Positions 8,732-17,267 of a stretch of DNA of 64,000 nucleotides are shown piece after piece (within the stretch, counting starts at the first letter, position 1; each line of letters begins with the position of its first letter). The position numbers were made by a program, and so were the translations under genes. Source of the stretch: Thermohalobaculum sp951813525 (GTDB taxonomy: Bacteria > Pseudomonadota > Alphaproteobacteria > Rhodobacterales > Rhodobacteraceae); assembly GCA_951813525.2 (NCBI GenBank), contig CATOTJ020000001.1:1237401-1301400 (forward strand), given 5' to 3'. The notes under the pieces were generated by a model. It was not told the DNA's origin and did not search any database. It worked only from the letters and a program-made list of their open reading frames with translations.

Positions 8732-10102
8732 ATGTCGATACCCCAGCAAGGCGGCGGACCGATCGAGCGTCACGAAGATCTGGCCGAATACATGGCCTCG
8801 GGCTGCAAGCCCAAGGAAGACTGGCGCATCGGGACCGAGCACGAAAAGTTCGGCTATTGCCGCGATACGCTGAAGCCGTTGCCCTATGACGGGCCGCGTT
8901 CGATCCGGGCGATGCTGGAAGGTCTGCGCGACCGGTATGGCTGGGCACCGCTGGAAGAAGGCGGCAACATCATCGGGCTGACCAAGGACGGCGCCAATGT
9001 TTCGCTGGAGCCGGGCGGGCAGTTGGAGCTTTCCGGTGCGCCGGTCGAGACAATTCACCAGACCTGCGACGAGGTGAACGACCACCTGCGCGAAGTTCAG
9101 TCGATCGCCGACGAAATGGGTGCCGGATTTATCGGCCTGGGCGCAGCGCCGCATTGGTCGCATGAACAGATGCCGATGATGCCCAAGGGCCGGTACAAGC
9201 TGATGACCCGTTACATGGGTCAGGTCGGCACCCATGGCACGCAGATGATGTACCGGACCTGCACCGTGCAGGTGAACCTGGATTTCGAGTCCGAGGCGGA
9301 CATGGTCCAAAAGCTGCGCGTCGCCCTGGCGCTGCAACCGGTGGCCACCGCACTCTTCGCCAACTCGCCGTTCTTTGACGGCAAACCGAATGGCCATCAA
9401 AGCTGGCGCAGCCGCATTTGGCGGGATCTGGATGCCGACCGAACTGGCATGTTGCCCTGGGTCTTCGAAGACGGGATGGGGTTCGAACGCTGGGCCGAGT
9501 ATGCCCTGGATGTGCCCATGTACTTCGTCTATCGCGATGGCGAATATGTCGATGCCTTGGGCATGTCGTTTCGCGACTTTCTAAAGGGCGAGTTGCCCGC
9601 GCTGCCGGGCGAGAAGCCGACGCTGTCCGATTGGGCCGATCACCTGACCACGATATTCCCGGAAGCGCGGATCAAGAAGTTTATCGAGATGCGCGGCGCC
9701 GATGGCGGACCATGGCGCCGCCTTTGTGCCCTGCCCGCGCTCTGGGTCGGCCTTTGTTATGATCAGGGCGCACTGGACGCTGCCTGGGACCTTGCAAAGG
9801 ACTGGACAGCCGAAGAGCGCGAACAACTGCGCATCGATGCCTCGGTCCAGGGGTTCAAGGCCGAAATCCGCGGCCGGTCCATGCTGGACGTCTGCCGCGA
9901 TGTTCTGGGTATCGCCGATCAGGGCCTGCGTGCGCGCGCAAAACCCGGTGCGGGCGGCATGTTGCCGGACGAGCGTCACTTCCTGAATGCCCTGCACGAC
10001 ATGGTCGACCGCGGCCAGACGGCAGCAGAAGAGCTGATGGAGCGTTATGACGGCGACTGGAACGGCGACGTGACGAAAGTGTTCGGCGAATACAGCTATT
10101 GA
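8732..10102 (+). CDS. gshA: Glutamate-cysteine ligase (plant/alphaproteobacterial type)
   Basis: A 456-residue enzyme making gamma-glutamylcysteine from glutamate, cysteine and ATP, the first step of glutathione synthesis. Family marks are WRIGTEHEKFGY near residue 35 (ATP and Glu site), NVSLEPGGQLELSGAP (about 95), YMGQVGTHGTQMMYRTCTVQVNLDF (about 170-195), LFANSPFFDGKPNG and the late FIEMRGADGGPW. Length and motifs fit the class shared by plants and alphaproteobacteria, not the enterobacterial GshA fold. The start follows a GGAGAGCAGGC ribosome site. Its glutathione supports the formaldehyde pathway genes on either side. A hairpin overlaps its stop codon. Confidence 0.95.
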   Translation: MSIPQQGGGPIERHEDLAEYMASGCKPKEDWRIGTEHEKFGYCRDTLKPLPYDGPRSIRAMLEGLRDRYGWAPLEEGGNIIGLTKDGANVSLEPGGQLELSGAPVETIHQTCDEVNDHLREVQSIADEMGAGFIGLGAAPHWSHEQMPMMPKGRYKLMTRYMGQVGTHGTQMMYRTCTVQVNLDFESEADMVQKLRVALALQPVATALFANSPFFDGKPNGHQSWRSRIWRDLDADRTGMLPWVFEDGMGFERWAEYALDVPMYFVYRDGEYVDALGMSFRDFLKGELPALPGEKPTLSDWADHLTTIFPEARIKKFIEMRGADGGPWRRLCALPALWVGLCYDQGALDAAWDLAKDWTAEEREQLRIDASVQGFKAEIRGRSMLDVCRDVLGIADQGLRARAKPGAGGMLPDERHFLNALHDMVDRGQTAAEELMERYDGDWNGDVTKVFGEYSY

Positions 10103-10123
10103 AACGGGCGAAGGCTCGTTTCA
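10100..10123 (+). terminator. Hairpin overlapping the gshA stop codon
   Basis: TGAAACG and CGTTTCA make a perfect 7-bp stem whose first three bases are the gshA stop codon. No T-run follows. The remaining 240 bp up to the next gene show no convincing coding signal. Confidence 0.5.
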
Positions 10124-10362
10124 ACCAGTTAGGATCAGGTCGCGCGCACTTGGGTGCTGCGCGGTCCCGTAATCCTGCCTGGTTTCAGGCCGCCAATCCG
10201 GCACGGGCGGTAAATCCGCCGCCAAAGATCCCGTCTCATTAAGAACGGCCATCGCCGTCGGCCAAGATAGAAAGTCCCGGCAGCGAATCGCGGGATGGGT
10301 CATACTTGCGCATCAGATCTCACCCGTTCGGGCGCAAGACTGCGCCAAGATAGGAGCAGCAC

Positions 10363-11313
10363 ATGTTCAGTCATCCTTTTCCGGTCACCAATTGGCAATT
10401 CTGCCGCGCCGGAATAGCCGCTGCGTGCCTCGCCATGGCGGCCCCGGCCAGCGCCGGGGAAATAACCAAACGAATAGGTGTCTGCGAAGCGTCGGCAGGT
10501 GCCATTCTGGCGGACGGGCGGATCGCAGTGGGCAGCGATGACCTCGATCAACTCGCCATTTACGGACCGGACAGTACTGACCCGGTCTGGTCCGAGGATC
10601 TGGGCAAGGTCGATGACATCGAGGGTTCCACCCGCATCGGCGACACGATTTTCTGGATCACGTCGCACTCGCTGACGAGTACCGGCGAAGACAAGGGCAA
10701 ACGCCAGAAGTTGTTGGCGACCCGGGCCGGGACCGATGGGCTGCCTGAGGAGCTTGGCAAGAAGTTCAAGGACCTCCGCGCTGTGCTGACCGACGCCTTG
10801 GCCGACACGCCGCTGGACCTGCCTGACGGAAAAAAGCTGCGCGATGTGCTGAATATCGAGGGGCTGACGGCGACCCCCGACGGGGCCCTGCTGATCGGTC
10901 TGCGCGCACCGTTGACCGCGGACAAGAAAGCGATCGTTGTCCTTTTGCCGGAACCGTTCAAACTGTTGAAGCTGAACCAGCCGAAAACCGGGGTCGACGA
11001 GATTTATGTCGAGACAATCGAATTGGACGCGCGCGGAATACGGGGCATCGAGCGGGACGCCAATGGTGCCTATCTGATCATCGCAGGTTCGCCGAAAGAT
11101 GGCGGCAAACGCTTCACCCTTTACCGGTGGGACAGCAGCGATCCGCCGACACCGATCACCGATATCGATCTGGGCGGCGCGACACCGGAAGCCGTGATCA
11201 TCCACAAGCCCGGCCTTGCCGAGATCTTGGGCGACAATGGCGATGTCTGCGAGGACAAAAAGAGCGTGCCCATAAAGGACCGCTGGTTCCCCAGCCGCCT
11301 GATCCCGTACTGA
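10363..11313 (+). CDS. Secreted DUF3616-type protein
   Basis: A 316-residue protein with a clear Sec signal peptide (hydrophobic AGIAAACLAMAAPASA, cleavage after ASA at about residue 31). The mature part resembles DUF3616: IEGSTRIGDTIFWITSHS, NIEGLTATPDGALLIGLRAP and ARGIRGIERDANGAYLIIAGSP are blade-like repeats suggesting a beta-propeller. The role is unknown; a periplasmic binding or structural function is inference. A GGAGCAGCAC ribosome site precedes the ATG. It is 260 bp after gshA, so probably separately transcribed. Confidence 0.8.
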   Translation: MFSHPFPVTNWQFCRAGIAAACLAMAAPASAGEITKRIGVCEASAGAILADGRIAVGSDDLDQLAIYGPDSTDPVWSEDLGKVDDIEGSTRIGDTIFWITSHSLTSTGEDKGKRQKLLATRAGTDGLPEELGKKFKDLRAVLTDALADTPLDLPDGKKLRDVLNIEGLTATPDGALLIGLRAPLTADKKAIVVLLPEPFKLLKLNQPKTGVDEIYVETIELDARGIRGIERDANGAYLIIAGSPKDGGKRFTLYRWDSSDPPTPITDIDLGGATPEAVIIHKPGLAEILGDNGDVCEDKKSVPIKDRWFPSRLIPY

Positions 11314-11412
11314 CCCGGTTGGCGCGGTGCCCTATCGGGGGCTGGAAACCGGGGTCGCGTCTTGCTATCCGGGCCGCAACAGGCTGATTGCGCCAGAGAA
11401 TGGGGAGCGACA

Positions 11413-12237
11413 ATGGAAACCGTGTCCGAGAACAAGGCTTATGGCGGCGTGCAAGGCGTCTATTCCCATGCCTCCTCGATCACCGACTGCGATATGACCT
11501 TTGCAGTTTATCTGCCGCCACAGGCGCAGCACGGGAAAGTCCCCTGCCTTTGGTATCTTTCGGGTCTGACTTGCACCCATGAAAACGCGATGACCAAGGC
11601 GGGTGCACAGGCCCATGCCGCCGAGTTCGGAATGGCATTGGTCTTTCCCGATACGTCGCCGCGCGGTGAAGGCGTTGCCGATGATGATGGCTATGATCTG
11701 GGCCAGGGCGCCGGTTTTTATGTGGATGCAACCGAAGACCCGTGGGCGCCGCACTATCAGATGTACACCTATATCACCGAAAATCTGCGCGGCCTGGTGG
11801 CGGCAAACTTCGCCATCGACGAGGAGCGGATGGGCGTGACCGGACATTCGATGGGCGGCCACGGCGCCCTGACCTTCGCGATGCGCAATCCCGACATGTA
11901 CAAATCCGTTTCGGCCTTTGCGCCCATCGCGCATCCCAGCGGCAGCGATTGGGGCTCGAAGCAGCTTGGCGCCTATCTGGGCCCGGACAAGGCGACATGG
12001 ACGCTGCACGATTCGACCGAACTGATGAAAGCGACCGGATGGAAGCGGGATATGCTGATCGATCAGGGCGGCGGCGATCAATTCCTGGATCTTCTCAAAC
12101 CGGAAGCACTGGCGAATGCAATGGCCGAAACCCGCACTGCCGGCACGTTCCGTATGCAGGCAGGGTACGACCATTCGTATTACTTCGTTTCGACCTTCAT
12201 GCGCGATCATGTCGCCTGGCACGCCGAACGGCTGTAA
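11413..12237 (+). CDS. fghA: S-formylglutathione hydrolase
   Basis: A 274-residue alpha/beta hydrolase of the esterase D family. It hydrolyses S-formylglutathione to formate and glutathione, completing the formaldehyde detoxification begun by the dehydrogenase at 3171. Signature features are LWYLSGLTCTHEN (oxyanion region, about 48), FPDTSPRGEG, the nucleophile elbow GHSMGGHGAL (about 148-155) and the His of GYDHSYYF (about 257). The ATG at 11413 has a GGGGAGC ribosome site; the frame extends 17 codons further upstream without one. Two hairpins follow. Confidence 0.96.
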   Translation: METVSENKAYGGVQGVYSHASSITDCDMTFAVYLPPQAQHGKVPCLWYLSGLTCTHENAMTKAGAQAHAAEFGMALVFPDTSPRGEGVADDDGYDLGQGAGFYVDATEDPWAPHYQMYTYITENLRGLVAANFAIDEERMGVTGHSMGGHGALTFAMRNPDMYKSVSAFAPIAHPSGSDWGSKQLGAYLGPDKATWTLHDSTELMKATGWKRDMLIDQGGGDQFLDLLKPEALANAMAETRTAGTFRMQAGYDHSYYFVSTFMRDHVAWHAERL

Positions 12238-12295
12238 CGGCCCTTGCCGGGCCGAACCGGACCGCCGCGGGCGTCTGCCAATGCGGCCGCGGCGG
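12238..12295 (+). terminator. Twin hairpins after fghA
   Basis: The first hairpin (12238-12254) pairs CGGCCC with GGGCCG straight after the stop. The second pairs CCGCCGCGG (12262-12270) with CCGCGGCGG (12287-12295) around a loop containing TGCCAATG. The same stem and loop core recurs after the collagen-like gene near 18470. The rest of the 295-bp gap to acsA shows nothing else clear. Confidence 0.6.
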
Positions 12296-12532
12296 CCGTT
12301 CGGGCGGACGGCGCGAATGCCGGTTTACGCCCTGATCCAGCCGCCACGCTGCCCTGTCGGACAATCCGACGCGCTCACGACCCTTGATTGTGCAGTGCAG
12401 CATGCTACCAAAACGCTGATTTCGGGCAGCCCCGGACTCGCCGCTGGCGGCGAACGGGGATATTCTGCCGTCCAACGCGCGGGGCCTACCCGCCGATTTC
12501 ATGGCCTAATGCCACGACAAGGGAGCCTTAAG

Positions 12533-14473
12533 ATGAGCGACATGCACCCCATTCCCGCCGCCGCAGCCGCCCGCGCAAAGATCGACACGGCCAAACATGC
12601 CGAAATGTATGCCGCCTCGGTCAGCGACCCGGAAGGCTTCTGGGCCGAGCATGGCAAGCGCCTCGACTGGATCACGGCGCCCACCAGGATCAAGAACACC
12701 ACCTTCGAACATCCCGATGTCTCGATCAAATGGTTCGAGGACGGCGCCCTGAACGTGTGCGCCAACTGCGTTGATCGCCATCTGGTATCCCGCGCCGATC
12801 AGACTGCGATCATCTGGGAAGGCGACGACCCGACGGTCGATCTGCACATCACCTATGCCGAACTGCATGAAAAGGTTTCGCGCCTCGGCAATGTGCTGAA
12901 AGACCTGGGCATCACCAAAGGCGACCGTGTCATCATCTATATGCCGATGATCCCGGAGGCGGCCTATGCCATGCTGGCCTGCGCCCGGATCGGCGCCGTC
13001 CACTCGATCGTTTTCGGCGGGTTCAGCCCCGACGCGTTGGCCAGCCGGGTCGACGATTGCGGGGCCAGTCTGGTCATCACCGCCGACGAGGGACCGCGCG
13101 GCGGGCGCAACACGCCCCTGAAGGCCAATGTCGACAGGGCCCAGGAAATCCTGGGCCGCGATACGCAGGTTCTGATGGTCGAGCGCACCGGCAATGCCAT
13201 GGCCATGAAGGGCGGGCGCGACCACAGCTATGACACGCTGATGTCCGGTGCCTCGCCCGACTGCCCGGCCGAACCGATGAACGCCGAGGACCCGCTGTTC
13301 ATCCTGTATACCTCTGGCTCGACCGGCAAACCCAAGGGCGTGCTGCACACATCCGGCGGGTATCTGGTCTGGGCGTCGATGACCCATGAATACGTCTTCG
13401 ACTATCACGACGGCGACATCTATTGGTGCACGGCGGATGTCGGCTGGGTCACGGGGCACAGCTATATCGTCTATGGCCCGCTGGCCAATGGCGCGACCAC
13501 GCTGATGTTCGAGGGCGTTCCGACCTATCCCGACGCCAGCCGCTTCTGGCAGGTCTGCGAAAAGCACAAGGTCAATCAATTCTACACCGCCCCCACCGCC
13601 ATCCGGGCGCTGATGGGCCAGGGAGACAGCTTTGTCGAAGGCGTGGACCTTTCATCGCTGACCGTGCTGGGCACAGTCGGCGAGCCGATCAATCCCGAAG
13701 CGTGGGAGTGGTATTTTAACATTGTCGGCAAGGGCAACGTGCCGATTGTCGACACCTGGTGGCAGACCGAAACCGGCGGGCACATGATCACGTCGCTTCC
13801 GGGCGCGATTGAAATGAAACCCGGCTCGGCCACGGTTCCGTTCTTCGGTGTGCAGCCGGTTGTTCTGGAACCCTCGACCGGAGCGATTGTCGAGGGCAAC
13901 GGGGTCGAGGGTGTCCTGGCGATCAGCGATAGCTGGCCCGGTCAGATGCGCACCGTCTATGGCGATCACGACCGGTTCGTATCGACCTATTTCTCCGATT
14001 ATAAGGGCTATTACTTCACCGGCGACGGCTGCCGCCGGGACGAGGACGGGTACTACTGGATCACCGGCCGCGTCGACGACGTGATCAACGTCTCGGGTCA
14101 CCGCATGGGCACGGCCGAGGTTGAAAGCGCCCTGGTCGCCCACCCCAAGGTCGCCGAGGCCGCGGTCGTCGGCTATCCCCACGACATCAAGGGCCAGGGC
14201 ATCTATTGCTATGTCACGCTGATGGGCGGCGAGGAGTACACAGACGAGCTGAAGGTCGAGCTGCGCAACTGGGTGAGGACCGAGATCGGGCCCATCGCCA
14301 GCCCCGACCTGATCCAATGGGCCCCCGGCCTGCCGAAGACACGTTCGGGCAAGATCATGCGGAGGATTTTGAGGAAGATCGCGGAGAATGACTATGGCGC
14401 TCTGGGGGATACCTCGACGCTGGCCGAGCCTGCGGTGGTTGAGGATTTGATTGAGAACCGGATGAATCGGTGA
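12533..14473 (+). CDS. acsA: Acetyl-coenzyme A synthetase
   Basis: A 646-residue AMP-forming ligase converting acetate, ATP and CoA to acetyl-CoA. Motifs in order: YMPMIPEAAYAMLACARIGA, the phosphate loop YTSGSTGKPKGVLHTSGG (about 260), DTWWQTETGGHMIT (about 410), YFTGDGCRRDEDGYYWITGRVDDVINVSGHR (about 500), and the C-terminal PKTRSGKIMRRILR with the Lys whose acetylation silences family members. Length is typical. The ATG at 12533 follows a GGGAGCC ribosome site; a frame reaching 12116 overlaps fghA and is not supported. Confidence 0.96.
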   Translation: MSDMHPIPAAAAARAKIDTAKHAEMYAASVSDPEGFWAEHGKRLDWITAPTRIKNTTFEHPDVSIKWFEDGALNVCANCVDRHLVSRADQTAIIWEGDDPTVDLHITYAELHEKVSRLGNVLKDLGITKGDRVIIYMPMIPEAAYAMLACARIGAVHSIVFGGFSPDALASRVDDCGASLVITADEGPRGGRNTPLKANVDRAQEILGRDTQVLMVERTGNAMAMKGGRDHSYDTLMSGASPDCPAEPMNAEDPLFILYTSGSTGKPKGVLHTSGGYLVWASMTHEYVFDYHDGDIYWCTADVGWVTGHSYIVYGPLANGATTLMFEGVPTYPDASRFWQVCEKHKVNQFYTAPTAIRALMGQGDSFVEGVDLSSLTVLGTVGEPINPEAWEWYFNIVGKGNVPIVDTWWQTETGGHMITSLPGAIEMKPGSATVPFFGVQPVVLEPSTGAIVEGNGVEGVLAISDSWPGQMRTVYGDHDRFVSTYFSDYKGYYFTGDGCRRDEDGYYWITGRVDDVINVSGHRMGTAEVESALVAHPKVAEAAVVGYPHDIKGQGIYCYVTLMGGEEYTDELKVELRNWVRTEIGPIASPDLIQWAPGLPKTRSGKIMRRILRKIAENDYGALGDTSTLAEPAVVEDLIENRMNR

Positions 14474-14559
14474 GTGAGTCTCCGAAGCTCATGAACACAC
14501 AGAAGAACCCAGTCGTTTTGCAACACGGAGCGACACTGCTCATGCCGCTCCGCATCAAA

Positions 14560-14748
14560 TCACACCGGCGTACACGTCATTCCGTTCCTGCGCGCATTCG
14601 AGACGCAGTCAGACTTGTTGACGTAACTTTCCGAAGACGCGCCGACGATTCTACCGTTAGATGCTGTACGGCGCCACCGCCAGTAATCCGAACGGTCTCG
14701 ATAGATGTCCCAGCGATCTCCGCCAGCGGTGCTGCACGATTCTGTCAT
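14560..14748 (-). CDS. Small DUF1508 (YegP-like) protein
   Basis: A 62-residue product with WDIYRDRSDYWRWRRTASNG followed by RIVGASSESYVNKSDCVSNARRNG, which matches one DUF1508 module (usual pattern IYxDxxGxWRWRxxxxNGxIIxxSxEGYxxKxxC). The function of the family is unknown. The ATG follows GGAG at nine bases. A 36-bp tandem duplication covers this start, so an identical ribosome site and ATG also occur 36 bp upstream, giving an alternative 74-residue form with a hydrophobic N-terminus. It is transcribed divergently from the XRE repressor gene, with operator-like palindromes between them. From 14474 to 14559 nothing is seen. Confidence 0.7.
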   Translation of the reverse strand: MTESCSTAGGDRWDIYRDRSDYWRWRRTASNGRIVGASSESYVNKSDCVSNARRNGMTCTPV

Positions 14749-14812
14749 GAGGATTCTCCATATTGCGACAGGTATATCTGTCATGAGGATTCTCCATATT
14801 GCGACAGGTATA
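14741..14812. repeat. Perfect 36-bp tandem duplication
   Basis: Positions 14741-14776 and 14777-14812 are identical. Read on the minus strand, each copy ends in a GGAG ribosome site and an ATG for the DUF1508 gene, so the duplication doubles the translation start. Confidence 0.93.
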
Positions 14813-14818
14813 TAAAAA

Positions 14819-14860
14819 TGTAGCGATCACTACACTTGAAGAAATATAGCACTCACTATA
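14819..14860. promoter_or_regulatory. Two operator-like palindromes (TRTAGCRMTCACTAYA)
   Basis: TGTAGCGATCACTACA (14819-14834) and TATAGCACTCACTATA (14845-14860) share one 16-bp consensus with inverted 5-bp arms. Their centres are 26 bp apart. They lie between the divergent DUF1508 and XRE genes, where an autoregulating XRE repressor would bind. Confidence 0.7.
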
Positions 14861-14893
14861 CCTTGTCAAGCCGCGGTTAGAGGTAAATTCCGA

Positions 14894-15226
14894 ATGTCAG
14901 AAAAATTTGGAGAAAAGTTGCGGAATATCCGGAAGGATCAAAACGTCACTCTTGAGCAACTTGCAGAAGCTGTCGGAAGTTCTAAGGCCTATATTTGGCA
15001 ACTAGAAAACAAGAAATCAGCGACCCCTTCTGGCGAATTTCTTCTAAAAATATCCAACTTCCTTGGGCAGTCGCCTGATTTCTTCATTGACGATAGCAAG
15101 AAGGAACCGGACTCAAATCAGATTGAAGACGCTTTTTTCAGAAAATTTCATATGCTATCTGAAGCTGATAAAAATGAGCTTAATAGTATTATATCAAAGT
15201 ATAAGATAAAGGTAGATGGTAGTTAA
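14894..15226 (+). CDS. XRE-family transcriptional repressor
   Basis: A 110-residue protein whose first 65 residues form an HTH_XRE domain: LRNIRKDQNVTLEQLAEAVGSSKAYIWQLENKKSATPS, with recognition helix SSKAYIWQLE. The C-terminus (PDSNQIEDAFFRKFHMLSEADKNELNSII) resembles the short dimerisation tail of phage-type repressors. AGAGGTAA precedes the ATG. The gene is AT-rich against its surroundings and overlaps the downstream ImmA-type protease gene by 11 bp. XRE plus ImmA pairs control mobile elements, where the protease clears the repressor. It probably binds the paired palindromes just upstream. Confidence 0.9.
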   Translation: MSEKFGEKLRNIRKDQNVTLEQLAEAVGSSKAYIWQLENKKSATPSGEFLLKISNFLGQSPDFFIDDSKKEPDSNQIEDAFFRKFHMLSEADKNELNSIISKYKIKVDGS

Positions 15227-15803
15227 AAACCCTAAGCGGGAAGCGATCCGATTAACGAAGTTATGGCAGGAGTACGGCCCTGCAAAATACCCGGTAGATT
15301 TAGATATTCTAATTGAAGGAGCAATTCAAGATAGCGACTTCAATGGAAAGCTCTTCGTTGAAAGAGGGAATTTCTCCACATTCGAAGGATGCCTCAGGAA
15401 AACCGAAGGCGTAAATAACTGGGTAATTATACTAAACATTAATGTCGAAAATATTAGAAGGCAACGATTTACAATCGCGCATGAAATTGGGCATTTCATG
15501 TGCCATCGTAACTTAAAGACAGAATTTATAGACAACCATCTCTCTCTTAATAATTTTTCTGACAAACTTGAAACGGAGGCGAATCTTTTTGCGGCCTGGC
15601 TTTTGATGCCCGCGAATATTATTGAATCAGAATTTTCTCGCGAACATTGGAATACGGAATTGCTTCGTGAAATTGGGAATCGATTTGAATGCTCACTTCA
15701 ATCAGCCGCAATCCGTTTCGTGGATTATGTTAAACGACCAATTGCGTTTGTTGCGTCGCGTGATGGTAAAGTCCTTTGGACAGCTAATACTGCGGCGCAA
15801 TGA
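15216..15803 (+). pseudogene. ImmA/IrrE metallopeptidase, 5' part, split by IS630
   Basis: The frame encodes an ImmA/IrrE (M78) zinc peptidase: NINVENIRRQRFTIAHEIGHFMCH carries the HExxH motif as HEIGH, and LETEANLFAAWLLMP carries the third-ligand region. It overlaps the XRE gene and presumably cleaves that repressor. The last codons (NTAAQ and the TGA) are not native: they belong to the left end of the IS630 element inserted at 15785. Removing the IS with one copy of the TA duplication lets the frame run on for 79 codons at 16952-17191, giving an original length near 270 residues. The catalytic domain is whole, so a truncated protein might still work. Confidence 0.85.
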
Positions 15804-15876
15804 CTCGGACTCACGGAAGGGGATTTCCGGCCCGATCTTGATCTGATTCACCATGGAAAACAGAGGAGTTTTTGCC

Positions 15877-16422
15877 ATGGGGTCTGCTGTTCAGATCAGA
15901 TTGGATTATACAGGAACGGATCTTCGACGTCTGGCGCGGAAGAGCGATGAAGCGGATCAGACGCGGCGGCTTCTCGCTCTGGCAGTTGTCCTTGACGGAG
16001 GCTCGCGGAGCGATGCGGCGCGCACGGGCGGGGTTGGCCTTCAGGTGATCCGGGATTGGGTGTTGCGGTTCAACGACGGCGGCCCGGATGCGCTGACGAC
16101 GCGGAAGGCACCGGGCAAGGCACCGCTCCTGACGGCTGAGCAGCGCACCGCGCTCGCGGCGGCGGTCGAGTCAGGCCCGCGTCCCTATCTCGATGGGGTT
16201 GTGCGCTGGCGCCTCGTCGACCTTGCGTTCTGGCTATACGAAGAGTTCGGCGTTTCGGTCAGCCGTCATACCGTTGGCCGCGAGTTGCACGCCTTGGGAT
16301 ATCGCAAACTCACAGCGCGCCCGCAGCACTACGCGCAGGATGAGGAGGCGATCGAGATGTTCAAAAAAACTTCGGCGACGTCGTCACAGCCATCCGCATC
16401 AAGCGAGGCTGGCCGCCCGTAG
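15877..16422 (+). CDS. IS630 transposase, orfA (N-terminal DNA-binding part)
   Basis: A 181-residue product with helix-turn-helix domains: ARKSDEADQTRRLLALAVVLDGGSRSDAARTGGVGLQVIRDWVLRF and a second winged segment up to SRHTVGRELHALGYRKLTARP. It lacks the catalytic triad, which is in orfB. Near its end (16363-16369) runs of seven A follow TTC, and a -1 slip there joins orfA to orfB in frame. The ATG at 15877 follows GAGGAG; an upstream ATG at 15853 is less well placed. Confidence 0.88.
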   Translation: MGSAVQIRLDYTGTDLRRLARKSDEADQTRRLLALAVVLDGGSRSDAARTGGVGLQVIRDWVLRFNDGGPDALTTRKAPGKAPLLTAEQRTALAAAVESGPRPYLDGVVRWRLVDLAFWLYEEFGVSVSRHTVGRELHALGYRKLTARPQHYAQDEEAIEMFKKTSATSSQPSASSEAGRP

Positions 16423-16934
16423 AGGTCTGGTTTCAAGATGAAGCCAGGGTCGGCCAGAAGAACAAGATCACACGACGTTGGGCGCGGCGAGGAACGCGTC
16501 CCCGTGCGCCACACGATCAGCGGACGAAATGGGCGTATATCTTCGGCGCAATCTGCCCGGCGGAAGGCAAGGGTGCCGGCCTCGTCATGCCGTTCTGCGA
16601 CACCTATGCCATGGTGGAGCACTTGAAGCTGATCAGCGCCGAAGTCGCCCCAGGCGCACACGCCATCCTGCTGCTCGATCAGGCCGGATGGCACACGACA
16701 CCGAAGCTCGATGTGCCGGAAAACATCACACTCGTTCCAATCCCGGCCCGGTCGCCAGAACTGAATCCAGTCGAAAACATCTGGCAATTCATACGCGACA
16801 ACTGGCTCTCAAACCGGGTCTTCAAAAACTACGACGACATCGTCGCGCACTGCTGTGACAGTTGGAACAAGCTCATCGAACAGCCCTGGCGCATCTCATC
16901 AATCGGTAGCCGTAAATGGGCCCATGAGTTCTGA
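16368..16934 (+). CDS. IS630 transposase, orfB (DDE catalytic part)
   Basis: This frame carries the IS630 DDE domain: WFQDEARVGQKN (first Asp), AILLLDQAGWHT (second Asp) and ARSPELNPVENIWQFIRDN (Glu). It has no good start of its own before 16587, so the working transposase is expected from -1 frameshifting at the A7 tract at 16363-16369, giving a fusion of about 350 residues. This arrangement is well known for IS630 elements. Confidence 0.88.
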   Translation, partial: NFGDVVTAIRIKRGWPPVEVWFQDEARVGQKNKITRRWARRGTRPRAPHDQRTKWAYIFGAICPAEGKGAGLVMPFCDTYAMVEHLKLISAEVAPGAHAILLLDQAGWHTTPKLDVPENITLVPIPARSPELNPVENIWQFIRDNWLSNRVFKNYDDIVAHCCDSWNKLIEQPWRISSIGSRKWAHEF

Positions 16935-16951
16935 TCAATGCACGTTAGTAT

Positions 16952-17191
16952 AAGAATGATAAAACACCATACTTAAAGGCTTTCAAGTTTGGGGATGACC
17001 TACCGAGTGAGAGCCAAGCGTTACAGAACTATCTAGATTCAAATACATCGACAAACGAGTTCGAATCTGGGTTTTCGTGGTGTGATCGTATGCAGTGCAT
17101 CGAAAGTCAGTACTTTGATCAATCTGGAATGGGCTATCAATATACATGCTTGGAGTTCGTTGATCGCACCATCGATCCAGAGCTTGATTAG
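16952..17191 (+). pseudogene. ImmA/IrrE gene, 3' fragment right of the IS630
   Basis: Directly after the IS the reading frame of the ImmA gene resumes as KNDKTPYLKAFKFGDDLPSE and runs 79 codons to a TAG at 17189. The splice is exact when the IS and one TA are removed: ACA-GCT-AAG-AAT. Base composition matches the upstream part. The fragment has no start of its own and is not expected to be translated. Confidence 0.8.
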
Positions 17192-17267
17192 CAATCCTTG
17201 GATGGGTGAAATCCACTGCTTTCCGCCATGGGGATTCAATCGAGGCGAACTATCATCCTCCCCCGTG

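Larger units (their letters stand above)
15785..16952 (+). mobile_element. IS630-family insertion sequence, copy 1
   Basis: The element is bounded by TA at 15785-15786 and 16951-16952, the TA target duplication typical of IS630/Tc1-mariner elements. It has terminal similarity (ATACTGCGG inward at the left, rc of the right end TACTAACG) and two overlapping transposase frames. Its limits were set by comparison with a second copy at 39622-40789, which matches end to end in inverted orientation. It sits inside the ImmA-type gene. All translated frames of the two copies agree, implying recent transposition. Confidence 0.9.

Noticed and set aside
10121..10303. Minus-strand 60-residue frame between gshA and the DUF3616 gene
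   Set aside because: No ribosome site, no recognised motif, and low likelihood by context.
12116..12532. N-terminal extension of the acetyl-CoA synthetase frame
   Set aside because: It overlaps fghA and two hairpins; the ATG at 12533 has a good ribosome site and the usual N-terminus.
14474..17191. Complete integrative element with attachment sites
   Set aside because: No integrase, no tRNA target and no direct repeats at the edges could be seen; only an AT-rich remnant is supported.
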